Assembly: GCA_017423025.1 (NCBI GenBank)
Contig: JAFPGC010000043.1
Location: 1 to 36,059 of the forward strand
From: Bacteroidales bacterium
Lineage (GTDB): Bacteria > Bacteroidota > Bacteroidia > Bacteroidales > UBA932
DNA: 36,059 nucleotides
Reading direction: 5' to 3'
Shown here: positions 16,576-25,144 of the stretch, piece after piece
Layout of the letters: each line of letters opens with the position of its first letter
How positions within the stretch are numbered: position 1 is the first letter of the stretch
Translations under genes and position numbers: made by a program
The notes under the pieces: model-generated
Told to the model about the DNA's origin: nothing
Databases searched by the model: none
Seen by the model: the letters and a program-made list of their open reading frames with translations, nothing else

Positions 16576-18309
16576 GTGAGAGCACTGGAATTATTGGCAC
16601 CGTCACGGACGGCAGAAATCGGCATCGCAGCCATTGACTGCGGGGCCGATGCCGTTTATATTGCCGGCCCGGCGTTCGGGGCCCGGCAGGCTGCCGGCAA
16701 TTCCATAGAAGACATAGCCTGCCTGTGCGAATATGCCTACCGCTTTGGAGTTCGCATATACGCTACGGTTAACACACTCCTTAAACCGGAGGAATTACCC
16801 CAGGCCCAGGCGCTGGTAAAAGGGTTGGAAGAGGCCGGTGTGGATGCCCTCATTGTCCAGGACCCCGCCGTCCTGTCCATGAGCGACACCCTCATTATGC
16901 ACGCCTCCACCCAGTGCGCTATCCGCACACCGGAAAAGGCCCGCGGGCTGGAAAGCCTGGGGTTCGGACGATTGGTCCTGGAACGGGAACTCTCCCTGGA
17001 ACAGATCCGGGCCATCCGCGAGGCTGTGAACACGGAACTCGAGTTCTTTGTGCACGGTGCTCTCTGTGTCTGTTACAGCGGACAGTGCTACCTGTCCGAA
17101 TACCTCACCGGCCGCAGCGCCAACCGGGGAGCCTGCGCCCAGCCCTGCAGAAGCCTGTATGATCTGGAGGACGCTTCCGGCAAGGTGCTCGTCAGGAACA
17201 AGGCGCTTCTTTCCCTCAAGGACTACCAACTGCTAAACCGCCTGGAAGAGTTGGCCGATGCCGGTATCTGCTCTTTCAAGATTGAAGGCCGGCTCAAGGG
17301 CGAAACCTACGTGCGCAATGTGGTCAAGGCCTATTCAGAGGCCTTGGATGCCCTGGTAGCCCGCCACCCCGACCTTTACCGCCGCTCTTCTTTCGGCCGC
17401 GTAAGGGGCGGTTTTGTGCCGGATTTGAACAAGACCTTCAACCGCGGCTATACAGAGCTATTCATAGATGGCCAGAGAGGCCAATGGTCCTCCATGGATG
17501 CCCCCAAATCGATGGGTGAATATGTGGGAACTGTGGCTCGTTTAACTCCGGACGGCCTGGTGCTTCAGCCGGCTTCCGAAGGCCTTACGCTGGCCAATGG
17601 AGACGGGTTTGCCTTTGTAAACCGGGATGGCAGCATCATAGGCTTCAGGGCCGATGTCTGCGACGGCTTCCGCATCCGCTGCCGCCGCCCGGAAGAACTC
17701 AAGGAGGGCACCCGCCTGTACCGCAACATCAGCGCCGCCTTCGAGCGGCAGGTGGAAGCCGGGAAACCCGTGAGGGAGATAGATGTTAAGCTGGACCTTA
17801 CCATAAAAGACGGAGCGCTGGCGGCCACGGCCCTCAGCGAAGATGGCCGTCAGGCCAGCCTGTCCCTTCCCGCCCCTGCAGACATGGCCCGCGACCCGGA
17901 GCGGATGCTCCAGACCATCCGGGAACAACTGGGCAAGCGAAGCGGTCATTATGCTTTCCAGGCCCCCACGGTGCAGGTAGGCGGTGCTGTTCCATTTCTC
18001 CCTACATCGGCCCTCAATGGCCTGCGAAGAGATTTGGCCGCCCAATTGGACCAGCAGTCCGTTAATGCCTTGCCTCTGTACCGGGGTGTCCGTACGCCGG
18101 ATTCTTCTTTCCGCCTGGAATACGATTCTCACGGAGAACTCATGCGCAGCAAGTATTGTATTCGCCACGAGTTGGGATTCTGCCCCAAGCAGGGAAAGGT
18201 CCACAAAGCAGAACCGCTCTTCCTCCGGAATGGGAAAGAGCGGCTCCAATTGTCTTTTGACTGCGCCGTCTGCGAAATGACGGTCAAGCCTTTTACTTCA
18301 GAGTCTTGA
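16576..18309 (+). CDS. U32-family protein (RlhA/TrhP-type RNA hydroxylation factor)
   Basis: The 577-residue protein begins at a GTG with MRALELLAPSRTAEIGIAAIDCGADAVY, the standard N-terminus of the family historically called peptidase U32. A cysteine-rich cluster at about residues 163-190 (CVCYSGQC, then ANRGACAQPC) matches the iron-sulfur-binding signature, and a CAVC pair sits near the C-terminus. In E. coli, members RlhA and TrhP/TrhO-pathway proteins are needed for hydroxylation of 23S rRNA C2501 and of tRNA wobble uridine. The length and the extended C-terminal region make RlhA-like the better guess, but I cannot separate the subfamilies. Its 3' end overlaps the convergent TPR gene by 17 bp. 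Confidence 0.85.
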   Translation: MRALELLAPSRTAEIGIAAIDCGADAVYIAGPAFGARQAAGNSIEDIACLCEYAYRFGVRIYATVNTLLKPEELPQAQALVKGLEEAGVDALIVQDPAVLSMSDTLIMHASTQCAIRTPEKARGLESLGFGRLVLERELSLEQIRAIREAVNTELEFFVHGALCVCYSGQCYLSEYLTGRSANRGACAQPCRSLYDLEDASGKVLVRNKALLSLKDYQLLNRLEELADAGICSFKIEGRLKGETYVRNVVKAYSEALDALVARHPDLYRRSSFGRVRGGFVPDLNKTFNRGYTELFIDGQRGQWSSMDAPKSMGEYVGTVARLTPDGLVLQPASEGLTLANGDGFAFVNRDGSIIGFRADVCDGFRIRCRRPEELKEGTRLYRNISAAFERQVEAGKPVREIDVKLDLTIKDGALAATALSEDGRQASLSLPAPADMARDPERMLQTIREQLGKRSGHYAFQAPTVQVGGAVPFLPTSALNGLRRDLAAQLDQQSVNALPLYRGVRTPDSSFRLEYDSHGELMRSKYCIRHELGFCPKQGKVHKAEPLFLRNGKERLQLSFDCAVCEMTVKPFTSES

Positions 18310-19222
18310 GCTGAGCCTCGGCCTGGGCGGCGTACTTGGTGCCGGCGAGCTTCTTGTAGTACTCGATAGCGGTAGCTTTGTCACCGGCCTTCTGGGCGGT
18401 AGCGGCAATGGTGAACATGATGTCGGCTGCGTCCTTGGCGTTGGGGGTCACCTCCAGATACTTCTTGTAAGCCTCGATGGACTTGGCGTTCTTGCCGGCC
18501 TTGGTGTAAGCGCTGGCAATGAGCTTATAAGCGTTGCCGCTCTCCACATAGCTGTTGGACTTCTCCAGAGCCTCGACGGCCTCCAGGTTCTTACCGGCCT
18601 TCAGAAGGGCCTGACCTTCGCGGAGGTATGCGGAAGAGAGGAGCTTGGCAGCATTTCCTTCACCCAGCTCATTGGCCTTGGTGAGGGCGGCGATCGCCTC
18701 TTCCATGAGACCGGCCTGCATCTGGGCCTGACCCAGCAGCAGGTGAGCCTGGGCATCATCGGCCTTGATGGCGATGACGTTCTTGAGAGCTTCGGCGGCG
18801 CCGGCGAAATCCTTGTTCTTCAGCAGGGTGGAACCCTTACGCATGTAGACATTGGGGAGAAGGCTCTCGGCCTCGGCAACGACCTCGTCCTGTCCGTATT
18901 CGGTGGCGGTAGCCTTGGCTTCATTCAGGGTAGCGACGGCCTCGTCGTAAGCGGCCTCGTTGATCTGCTCCTTGGCGATGGACATCATGGCGCCGGTGAT
19001 AGCGGTCTTGCATGTGCCAATAAAGTCAGCTGCATCTTCTTCTTCCGTGCACTGGTTGGCAATCTCGAGGGCGGAACGGAACTGGGCAAGAGCTTCAGTC
19101 TTGTTGGTTTCCATGGCTTCTACACCACTGTTGAAAGCTTCCTTTGCTTCGTTGAGGGATTGTGCACCGGCCATAACGGCGGCAAGGCCAAGGGCGGCGA
19201 GAACAGCAAATAGTTTTTTCAT
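18293..19222 (-). CDS. Secreted tetratricopeptide-repeat protein
   Basis: The 309-residue protein has a cleavable signal peptide (MKKLFAVLAALGLAAVMAGA, cut before QSLNEAK) and is built almost wholly of TPR-like helical repeats, such as ALAQFRSALEIANQC, GAAEALKNVIAIKADDAQAH, EAIAALTKANELGEG and SIEAYKKYLEVTPNAKDA. It is rich in Ala, Lys and Glu and has no enzyme motif, so a periplasmic scaffold is the reasonable inference. Its promoter interleaves with that of the divergent M16-like gene. Confidence 0.85.
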   Translation of the reverse strand: MKKLFAVLAALGLAAVMAGAQSLNEAKEAFNSGVEAMETNKTEALAQFRSALEIANQCTEEEDAADFIGTCKTAITGAMMSIAKEQINEAAYDEAVATLNEAKATATEYGQDEVVAEAESLLPNVYMRKGSTLLKNKDFAGAAEALKNVIAIKADDAQAHLLLGQAQMQAGLMEEAIAALTKANELGEGNAAKLLSSAYLREGQALLKAGKNLEAVEALEKSNSYVESGNAYKLIASAYTKAGKNAKSIEAYKKYLEVTPNAKDAADIMFTIAATAQKAGDKATAIEYYKKLAGTKYAAQAEAQLKTLK

Positions 19223-19267
19223 CGTCTTCTTATTTAAGATAAGTTAAACATTCGTTTAGCACACGAA

Positions 19268-19299
19268 TTGCAAAAATAGCAAAAAAAGTGGTAATTTTG
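19268..19299 (+). promoter_or_regulatory. Promoter of the M16-like gene, interleaved with the divergent TPR promoter
   Basis: On the plus strand TTG (19268-19270) and TAATTTTG (19292-19299) are 21 bp apart. On the minus strand a perfect -7 box TATTTTTG lies at 19278 to 19271, immediately beside the plus-strand TTG, and points to the TPR gene. The two promoters occupy the same bases, so polymerase binding at one should hinder the other. Confidence 0.65.
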
Positions 19300-19317
19300 C
19301 ATGAATTTCTATCAAAA

Positions 19318-21840
19318 ATGACTTTAGGCAAGCTTCATCATATTGTTCTTTCGTGTCTGGCGCTTGTGTGTTTCGCAACTTCTGTGCCAGCGCAGACCCT
19401 TCCCAGCCTTCCGGTAGACAGCCGCATCAAAAAGGGAACCCTCCGCTGCGGCGTTACCTATTACATGGTCACCAACCCTTCTTCCAAGGGGTATGCCGAT
19501 ATTGCCATCATCCAGCGCGACCAGCCATCCTCTGCCGCACCTCTGGATGAATTGGATTCCCGTTTTCTTTCCCGCATGGGCGTTGCTCCGTCCCAGGACG
19601 GATATCTGAGCGATGTGGACGGCTCCACGGTCTACCATTTTCGGGATGTCCCTTTTTACAGGCCCGAGGTCCTGGACTCCATGCTCCTGTATTCCTTTGC
19701 CCAGGTAAGCCTGTCCAAAGCGCAGCAGGCCGTGGTAATAAGCGGAGATATCGACCCCGTGGAATTGAAGAAGAAAATGGACATCTTTTCCATGATGGTT
19801 CCCCGCATGCTGGTTAAGGAAAACCACAAGCCGGACTATGTGTGGGAGCCTACTCCCGCCCCGTGGGTAGAGATGTATCCCTCCGATTCCCCCATCTCGC
19901 TGGTCTCGGTTACCTATGCCGGAGCCCGCGTGCCTTTCGACTATATGAATACGGCTCAGGCCATCGTGTCAGACCTCTTCGGGGAAGAATTGCAGGTTGT
20001 GGTGAGGCACCGCCTGGCCCGCAATCTCAAGGACGCCGGCATCCCGTATGGCAATATAGGCTTCCAGAGCCTTCGCAGCAAGGATTACGGCGGAGATGAG
20101 CGTTATACCGTGCAGGTGAGCGTGGCCCGTGCACAGGCCGATGCTGCCATGCGGGTGGTAGCCTCCACCCTGGCTGAACTGGATGCCAAGGGCGCATCGG
20201 CCCCTGAATTCTCCGATGCCAAGAAGGTCCTAACCCCCAGCCTCCGCGGCCGGGCCGCCCGTTCCCCGTCCCTGGACGACGATGTCCGCCGCTGCACCGC
20301 CAACTTCCTGTATGGCGCCCACCTGGCTCCCTATTCGGAATCCATGCGCTATTTCGCCAGAAAGAATCTGGCCGATGATGTGGAGACCCGATACTTCAAT
20401 CAGTTCGCCGACGCCCTTTATGGGCAGCTGGAGAACCTTACGCTGGAGTTTACAGGTGCCCCGGATACGCTGGACAAGGACCAGGCCCTGTTCAATTACA
20501 ATCTGGCCTACCTTTACGGTTCCGTGATTCCCAGTGGCAAGGAGTATAGCTGGCACAGTGCCGACTCCTCCCGGCTGCAAGTAAGCGGGGCCAAGATCAA
20601 AATCAAGTCCGAGAAGGCCGAACCCGTTACGGGCGGCACCGTCTGGACCTTCACCAACGGCATGCGGGTGGTGTTCAAGCCCGTGGCCGGCAGCGGAGTG
20701 TTCCATTATGCCCTTCAGCTCAACGGTGGCCTGGGTGCCATCCAGGGGCTTAAGGAAGGAGAGGGTGGCTACATGGGTGACATGCTTTCCCTCTACAACG
20801 TGGCCGGTATCCAGGCTCCCGCTTTCCGCGACCTCTTGGCGGCCGGTGGTGTGAGCATGGAAACGGAGCTTTCCCTAAACAGTTTCTCTCTCAAGGGTGA
20901 GGCTCCCTCCAACCAGCTTCAGTTCTTGCTGAAGGTGCTCGTTGCTTTGGCTAACGAGCGTCGGATCAATCTGGATGAATATCAGTTGTATTGCCGCAAC
21001 CAGGCCCTGGCCCAGCCGTCCATTACGGACTTGTTGTACCAGCGGCTGGTGCCCGGCTATGTGTATACGTCCAATAAACTCCCCGGCAAGCTGACGCAGG
21101 AAACCCCTGCCAAAGCCCATAAGTACTATAACGAGCGCTTCGCCAACATGCAGGACGGCGTGCTCATCCTTTCCGGAGACCTGCAGGAAGAGTCCGTCAA
21201 AAAACTTCTCCTGCGCTACCTGGGCGCCTTCCAGGTTCAGAAAAGCGTAGCCGGCCGCAAACAGGTTTCCATGAATGTGGAGCAGAAAACGGTCACCCAT
21301 ACCATCCAGGGATATCCCCAGGGAATCTATATCCTCATGGACGGGGAATATGCCCTTACTTCGGACCACTACTATACTTCCCAGGTGGCGGCCCGCGCCC
21401 TCCGTAAGACCCTGATCCATTACCTGGCCCCCTATGGTTATACCGCACAGGTAGAAACCAATTTCTTTGCTCAGCCCCAGGAGCGCTTCCAATTGCAGGT
21501 TACCTGCCTTCCCGCCTCCCTTTCCGGCTTACCGTCCAATACGCTGCCCCAGGATAACGAGCAGGTGCTGGTCCTCATCCGGGAGGCCATTGAGGCTGCT
21601 GCCAAGGCGCCGGTAGACCCGGCAGACCTCAAGGGATGGAAAGACAACCTCCTGGCCGATGTCAAGTTGCAGCTGGCCAGTCCGTCGGGTTTCGTGAGTA
21701 CCCTGCTGGAGCGTTACGCCAACAACAAGGACATCGCCAGCCGCTATGCAGAGAGCATTTCGGCCATTAGCGAGGAACGGATCCAGGATTTCCTGGGTGT
21801 TCTCGCCGGCGGCGGCCGCATCGAATACCTGGTACTATGA
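19318..21840 (+). CDS. Secreted M16-like (pitrilysin-fold) protein lacking the zinc motif
   Basis: The ATG at 19318 is chosen because it follows the promoter and begins a signal peptide ending in ATSVPAQ; an upstream in-frame GTG would overlap the -7 box. The 840-residue mature-secreted protein resembles the Bacteroidales M16 family: an N-terminal SLPVDSRIKKGTLRCGVTYYMVTN matches the PVDPxVRxGxLxNGLTYYI type of opening, and a second half opens with GTVWTFTNGMRVVFKPV. The HxxEH zinc-binding helix expected about 50-60 residues into the mature protein is absent; that stretch reads DELDSRFLSRMGVAPSQDG. It should therefore be catalytically inactive, perhaps a partner of an active M16 subunit. The downstream DUF3109 gene overlaps its stop codon by ATGA. 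Confidence 0.8.
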   Translation: MTLGKLHHIVLSCLALVCFATSVPAQTLPSLPVDSRIKKGTLRCGVTYYMVTNPSSKGYADIAIIQRDQPSSAAPLDELDSRFLSRMGVAPSQDGYLSDVDGSTVYHFRDVPFYRPEVLDSMLLYSFAQVSLSKAQQAVVISGDIDPVELKKKMDIFSMMVPRMLVKENHKPDYVWEPTPAPWVEMYPSDSPISLVSVTYAGARVPFDYMNTAQAIVSDLFGEELQVVVRHRLARNLKDAGIPYGNIGFQSLRSKDYGGDERYTVQVSVARAQADAAMRVVASTLAELDAKGASAPEFSDAKKVLTPSLRGRAARSPSLDDDVRRCTANFLYGAHLAPYSESMRYFARKNLADDVETRYFNQFADALYGQLENLTLEFTGAPDTLDKDQALFNYNLAYLYGSVIPSGKEYSWHSADSSRLQVSGAKIKIKSEKAEPVTGGTVWTFTNGMRVVFKPVAGSGVFHYALQLNGGLGAIQGLKEGEGGYMGDMLSLYNVAGIQAPAFRDLLAAGGVSMETELSLNSFSLKGEAPSNQLQFLLKVLVALANERRINLDEYQLYCRNQALAQPSITDLLYQRLVPGYVYTSNKLPGKLTQETPAKAHKYYNERFANMQDGVLILSGDLQEESVKKLLLRYLGAFQVQKSVAGRKQVSMNVEQKTVTHTIQGYPQGIYILMDGEYALTSDHYYTSQVAARALRKTLIHYLAPYGYTAQVETNFFAQPQERFQLQVTCLPASLSGLPSNTLPQDNEQVLVLIREAIEAAAKAPVDPADLKGWKDNLLADVKLQLASPSGFVSTLLERYANNKDIASRYAESISAISEERIQDFLGVLAGGGRIEYLVL

Positions 21841-22439
21841 AGCGGAAAGACTTCGGCACAATCGTAGAGATTGGGGACGTCCTGGTATCGGAAGACGTCA
21901 TTCTGGAATATTTCGCCTGTGACTATGCCGTTTGCAAGGGCAAATGCTGCATAGTGGGGGACAGCGGCGCTCCGCTCAAGGAAGAGGAACTGGAGCCAAT
22001 AGAGGCCAATTATCCGGTATTCAAAGACCTTATGCGGCCCGAGGGCCGGGCAGCAGCAGAGGCCAAGGGTTTCTTCGAAATAGACCGTGACGGAGACCTG
22101 GTAACTCCTCTTGTGCCCGGAAGCGAGGAATGTGCGTTCTGCCATTTTGAGGACGGCAATTGCTTCTGCTCCATCGAACGTCAGTTCTGCAAAGGCCTTT
22201 CCACCTTCAAAAAACCCATTTCCTGCTCCCTTTACCCCATCCGTGTAGTAGATTTGGGAGGGGGCCGATGCGGACTCAACCTCCACCGCTGGGATATCTG
22301 CCGCGACGCTTATGAAAAAGGGCGCCGCGAAGGAATCCGGGTTTACGAATTCCTCCGCGGGCCGCTTACAGATGCCTTTGGCGAGGAGTTTTACTCGGCG
22401 TTATCGGCCGCGGCCAAGATGCTCATAGCCGCCTCGTAG
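21837..22439 (+). CDS. DUF3109-family cysteine-cluster protein
   Basis: The 200-residue cytosolic protein begins within the stop of the M16-like gene (4-bp overlap), so it is translationally coupled. Cysteines are clustered as CDYAVCKGKCC (about 25-35), CAFCHFEDGNCFCSIERQFC (about 100-120) and one in SCSLYPIR, the DUF3109 pattern, related to YkgJ-like proteins that may bind metal or an iron-sulfur cluster. The function is not known. Its 3' end overlaps the convergent DUF2007 gene by 49 bp. Confidence 0.85.
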   Translation: MKRKDFGTIVEIGDVLVSEDVILEYFACDYAVCKGKCCIVGDSGAPLKEEELEPIEANYPVFKDLMRPEGRAAAEAKGFFEIDRDGDLVTPLVPGSEECAFCHFEDGNCFCSIERQFCKGLSTFKKPISCSLYPIRVVDLGGGRCGLNLHRWDICRDAYEKGRREGIRVYEFLRGPLTDAFGEEFYSALSAAAKMLIAAS

Positions 22440-22618
22440 TCACTTTCGTTTACTTTGACTTCAATGTTCCTGGCAAAGCTCAGGGACGGATAGGAAGAAT
22501 CTGCGCCAAAAACACCGGCGGGGATGCCGTTGTCGCCCAGACGGGCTACGCACAGATCGGCCATGGTCTTTTCGGTAAAGGTGGCCACGGTCTTGAATCC
22601 TTGGGAATCAGTCGTCAT
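22391..22618 (-). CDS. Small DUF2007-type protein
   Basis: The 75-residue protein has the DUF2007 pattern: a beta strand and helix (VATFTEKTMADLCVARLGDNGIPA), a central strand with a hydrophobic patch, and a C-terminal VNESDYEAAMSIL helix. The family is described as putative signal-transducing, with a ferredoxin-like or ACT-like fold; a role here cannot be stated. It is the last gene of the hemW operon, overlaps the preceding gene by 11 bp and ends inside the convergent DUF3109 gene. Confidence 0.75.
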   Translation of the reverse strand: MTTDSQGFKTVATFTEKTMADLCVARLGDNGIPAGVFGADSSYPSLSFARNIEVKVNESDYEAAMSILAAADNAE

Positions 22619-23081
22619 AGCTGTTGAGTTTGCGGTCCAGGGCCATCACCACGCGGACCAGGTCCCGGTTGAGACCTTCCGCCTGGAAACCGCCCAGGAC
22701 GGGATTAATGGTAATGGTGTCTTCCCACAGGCGGGCTACCCGGTTCACGCCGTTTTTGAGCTTGAACTTGCGTCCGCCTTCCGGGGTTTCTCCGGCAGGG
22801 ACATAGCCACGGAAATCCATGGTTTCTTCAATGGTTTTCCAATGATCGGAGGGCTCTCCCACCGCGTGAATCTGGCGTTTTCCGTAACCGAAGAAGGGAT
22901 AGATGAGACTCATGGCGGCAAAGGCGGCCAGAATGAGCTGAACCGACTGCCAGCCATGGCGGAAGGCCGTGTTGATGTCCTTGGAGGCCATGTTGCTGAG
23001 CATCAGGACCCCAATGATCACGGCAAAGATGAAGGTAATCTGGATAAAATACTTGAGGGCTCTTCTGAGATGGGTAATCAT
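22608..23081 (-). CDS. Conserved small membrane protein of unknown function
   Basis: The 157-residue protein has two N-terminal membrane segments (about residues 12-32 and 48-66, FIQITFIFAVIIGVLML and LILAAFAAMSLIYPFFGYG) and a soluble C-terminal half (RGYVPAGETPEGGRKFKLKN to NSYDD). I do not recognise a named family. It lies between hemW (4-bp overlap) and the DUF2007 gene (11-bp overlap), so coexpression is close to certain, although functional linkage is not shown. Confidence 0.75.
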   Translation of the reverse strand: MITHLRRALKYFIQITFIFAVIIGVLMLSNMASKDINTAFRHGWQSVQLILAAFAAMSLIYPFFGYGKRQIHAVGEPSDHWKTIEETMDFRGYVPAGETPEGGRKFKLKNGVNRVARLWEDTITINPVLGGFQAEGLNRDLVRVVMALDRKLNSYDD

Positions 23082-24154
23082 ATGAGTTCTCGAATAATTT
23101 CGTCAGAAACAAAGAAATGGTCTTCGGGAATCCGGTACCGGCGGCCTTCCTTGGCCAGGGCTCCTTCCTGGCAGAGGCGCTCGATATCGGCCTTCAGGCA
23201 ATTGGCTTCCAGGAATTCGGCGTCGACGCCGCGGGAGGTTCGGAGGGCCAGCATAAGGGTTTCCACCTTCTCGTCCTCGACGCTCAAGGCTTCCTGGGTA
23301 TGCGTGTAGCCGGTAATCTCGGAGCTGTTCCAGCTGCGGCCGCGTCCACTGAAGGAATGGGCCGACGGACCCAGCCCCACATAGGGCCTGCGGGTCCAGT
23401 AGCCGCCGTTGTGCACGGCTTCATAGCCGGGCTTGGCGAAGTTGGAGATTTCATAATGCCGGTATCCCGCAGCCGCCAGTTTGGTGCAAAGGAGGTCGTA
23501 CTGCCCCCGGCACACCTCTTCGGAAGCTTCTTCATACTCTCCGTTTTCCAGGCGATGGGCCAGCACGTTGTCTCCCTCAATAGTAAGCTGGTAGCAGGAA
23601 ATGTGCTCCGGACCCAGTTCCAGCACCTGGTCTATGGTGTTGGCCCACATCTCGTCGGACAGATTGCTGAAGCCGAAGATGAGGTCTACGCTGATATTTC
23701 CGATACCGGCTTCCCGCACAATCCGGAAGGCCTCTTTGGCCTTTGCGGCATCGTGCCGGCGGTTCATCCAGTGCAGGAGGTCGTCGTCCAGGGATTGGAT
23801 GCCGATGCTGATGCGGTTGACGCCCAGCATCTTGAGGCTCTCCACATAGGGGAGTCCCTTCTCCACGATGTCGTCCGGATTCACCTCCATGGTGAACTCC
23901 TGATAGGGCCCGCCATGTCCAACTTCTTCCAGGGCCAGAAGGATGCGGGTTAAACAACCCAGCGGCAGCACCGAAGGGGTGCCACCGCCGAAATAAAGGG
24001 TTTTGAGACTGTCGTCCATTTCGCCTGCACGGCGCTTAATCTCCGCACAGATTTCCCGGGTGTAGGCCTCGGCCATCCCGTCTGCGGCTATCTCGGAGTA
24101 GAAGTCGCAGTAAATGCAGAAACTTTTACAGAAAGGGACGTGTATGTAAATCAT
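23078..24154 (-). CDS. hemW: HemW, radical SAM heme chaperone
   Basis: The 358-residue protein begins MIYIHVPFCKSFCIYCDFYS, carrying the CxxxCxxC cluster of radical SAM enzymes in the HemN/HemW form. It continues with LYFGGGTPSVLP, the EVNPDDI segment, RISIGIQSLDDDLLHWMNR, ISVDLIFGFSNL and the C-terminal HemN domain (VGLGPSAHSF). Once annotated as oxygen-independent coproporphyrinogen oxidase, proteins of this type bind heme and insert it into respiratory enzymes. The short N-terminus, without the upstream extension of HemN, favours HemW. It follows the coiled-coil gene by three bases. Confidence 0.92.
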   Translation of the reverse strand: MIYIHVPFCKSFCIYCDFYSEIAADGMAEAYTREICAEIKRRAGEMDDSLKTLYFGGGTPSVLPLGCLTRILLALEEVGHGGPYQEFTMEVNPDDIVEKGLPYVESLKMLGVNRISIGIQSLDDDLLHWMNRRHDAAKAKEAFRIVREAGIGNISVDLIFGFSNLSDEMWANTIDQVLELGPEHISCYQLTIEGDNVLAHRLENGEYEEASEEVCRGQYDLLCTKLAAAGYRHYEISNFAKPGYEAVHNGGYWTRRPYVGLGPSAHSFSGRGRSWNSSEITGYTHTQEALSVEDEKVETLMLALRTSRGVDAEFLEANCLKADIERLCQEGALAKEGRRYRIPEDHFFVSDEIIRELI

Positions 24155-24157
24155 ATT

Positions 24158-25069
24158 TTACCTAAGCATGCATTCTGCGCGGCCCAGGAGGCTCTTCTCC
24201 GTGTACACTTCCAGGGTGTAAACGCCCTTGATGAACTCTCCGGTATCGTTGATGTAGATGGACAGATCCACTTCATTGCCTTCATAGTCCACCTCGCGGG
24301 AGGCAGTGGCCTGCATGGGCTCTTCGTTCACGGTGAATTCAATGGAATCGTTGTTCATGAGCAATACGCCATCCGGATCCTTTACGCGCACGAATACGCG
24401 AACCGGGCCGTGGTCGGCCAGGGAGTTCTCCACCAGGGTGAGGTTGGCCACCATGTAGCGTACACGGCTGTGGCGGTCACCCACCTTGTCATTGCTGTAA
24501 TGGGCGTTGAGGGAGATGGCACGGGCCTTCAGGATCTTGCCGGCGCTTACCTGGGAAGACAGGGATTCCACCTGCTGGGTGAGCTGCTCGTTGGCCTTGC
24601 GGCTCTCGGCGGCTTCGCGGCGGGCGGCGGAAGCTTCGGCCGTCAGGCGCTTGTTCAGGGTGTTAAGGGAGTCAATCTGGACGATATAACCCTTCATGAT
24701 GGTACGGAGGGTGCCCAGTTCTTTCTCGTACTGGCGGATCTTGGTGCGGTTGGTAGCCTCCGTCTTGGCCAGCTTCTCAATGAGCTGGGCCACTTGTTCA
24801 CGGGAGGTATCCAGCTGGTGGTTGATGGATTCGTAGTCCGAGCTCAGGGAGGAGAAATCGGACTGCAGCTGGACCATCTGCTGGGCCAGTTCGGCCTTTT
24901 CCACTTCCAGCTGGCTCACCAGGCCATTGCGCTGGTACAGTAAGTATCCCAATATCAGGACCAGGACACCGGCTACAATGGCCAGCACCGTCATCAAAGT
25001 GCGGGGACCTTTCTTTTCCCGGCGTTCGCGCTCTTCGCGCTCAATTCTCTCGAGGGGATCTTCAGTCAT
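24158..25069 (-). CDS. Membrane-anchored coiled-coil protein of unknown function
   Basis: The 303-residue protein has a charged cytoplasmic N-terminus (DPLERIEREERERREKKG), one membrane segment at about residues 26-46, a long coiled coil from about 47 to 175 (SQLEVEKAELAQQMVQLQSD and onwards), and a beta-rich C-terminal domain at about 180-303 (ARAISLNAHYSND, VRVFVRVKDPDGVLL, YTLEVYTEKSLLGRAE). The C-terminal domain should lie in the periplasm. No enzyme motif is visible; a structural or envelope-spanning role is inferred. It is the first gene of the hemW operon. Confidence 0.8.
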   Translation of the reverse strand: MTEDPLERIEREERERREKKGPRTLMTVLAIVAGVLVLILGYLLYQRNGLVSQLEVEKAELAQQMVQLQSDFSSLSSDYESINHQLDTSREQVAQLIEKLAKTEATNRTKIRQYEKELGTLRTIMKGYIVQIDSLNTLNKRLTAEASAARREAAESRKANEQLTQQVESLSSQVSAGKILKARAISLNAHYSNDKVGDRHSRVRYMVANLTLVENSLADHGPVRVFVRVKDPDGVLLMNNDSIEFTVNEEPMQATASREVDYEGNEVDLSIYINDTGEFIKGVYTLEVYTEKSLLGRAECMLR

Positions 25070-25111
25070 AGTTATAATCTTTTTTAATTTTTCTTTATTC
25101 CACTATTCATG

Positions 25112-25129
25112 CAAATATAATTATATTTG
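25112..25129. promoter_or_regulatory. 18-bp palindrome formed by two divergent -7 boxes
   Basis: CAAATATAATTATATTTG is identical on both strands. Its right half is a perfect plus-strand -7 element TATATTTG (25122-25129) for aminopeptidase P, and its left half the same element on the minus strand (25119 to 25112) for the coiled-coil/hemW operon. Predicted starts lie about 9 bp before the pepP start and about 36 bp before the coiled-coil gene. Neither side has a clear -33 TTG. Confidence 0.7.
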
Positions 25130-25144
25130 TACAAATAACGTGCT

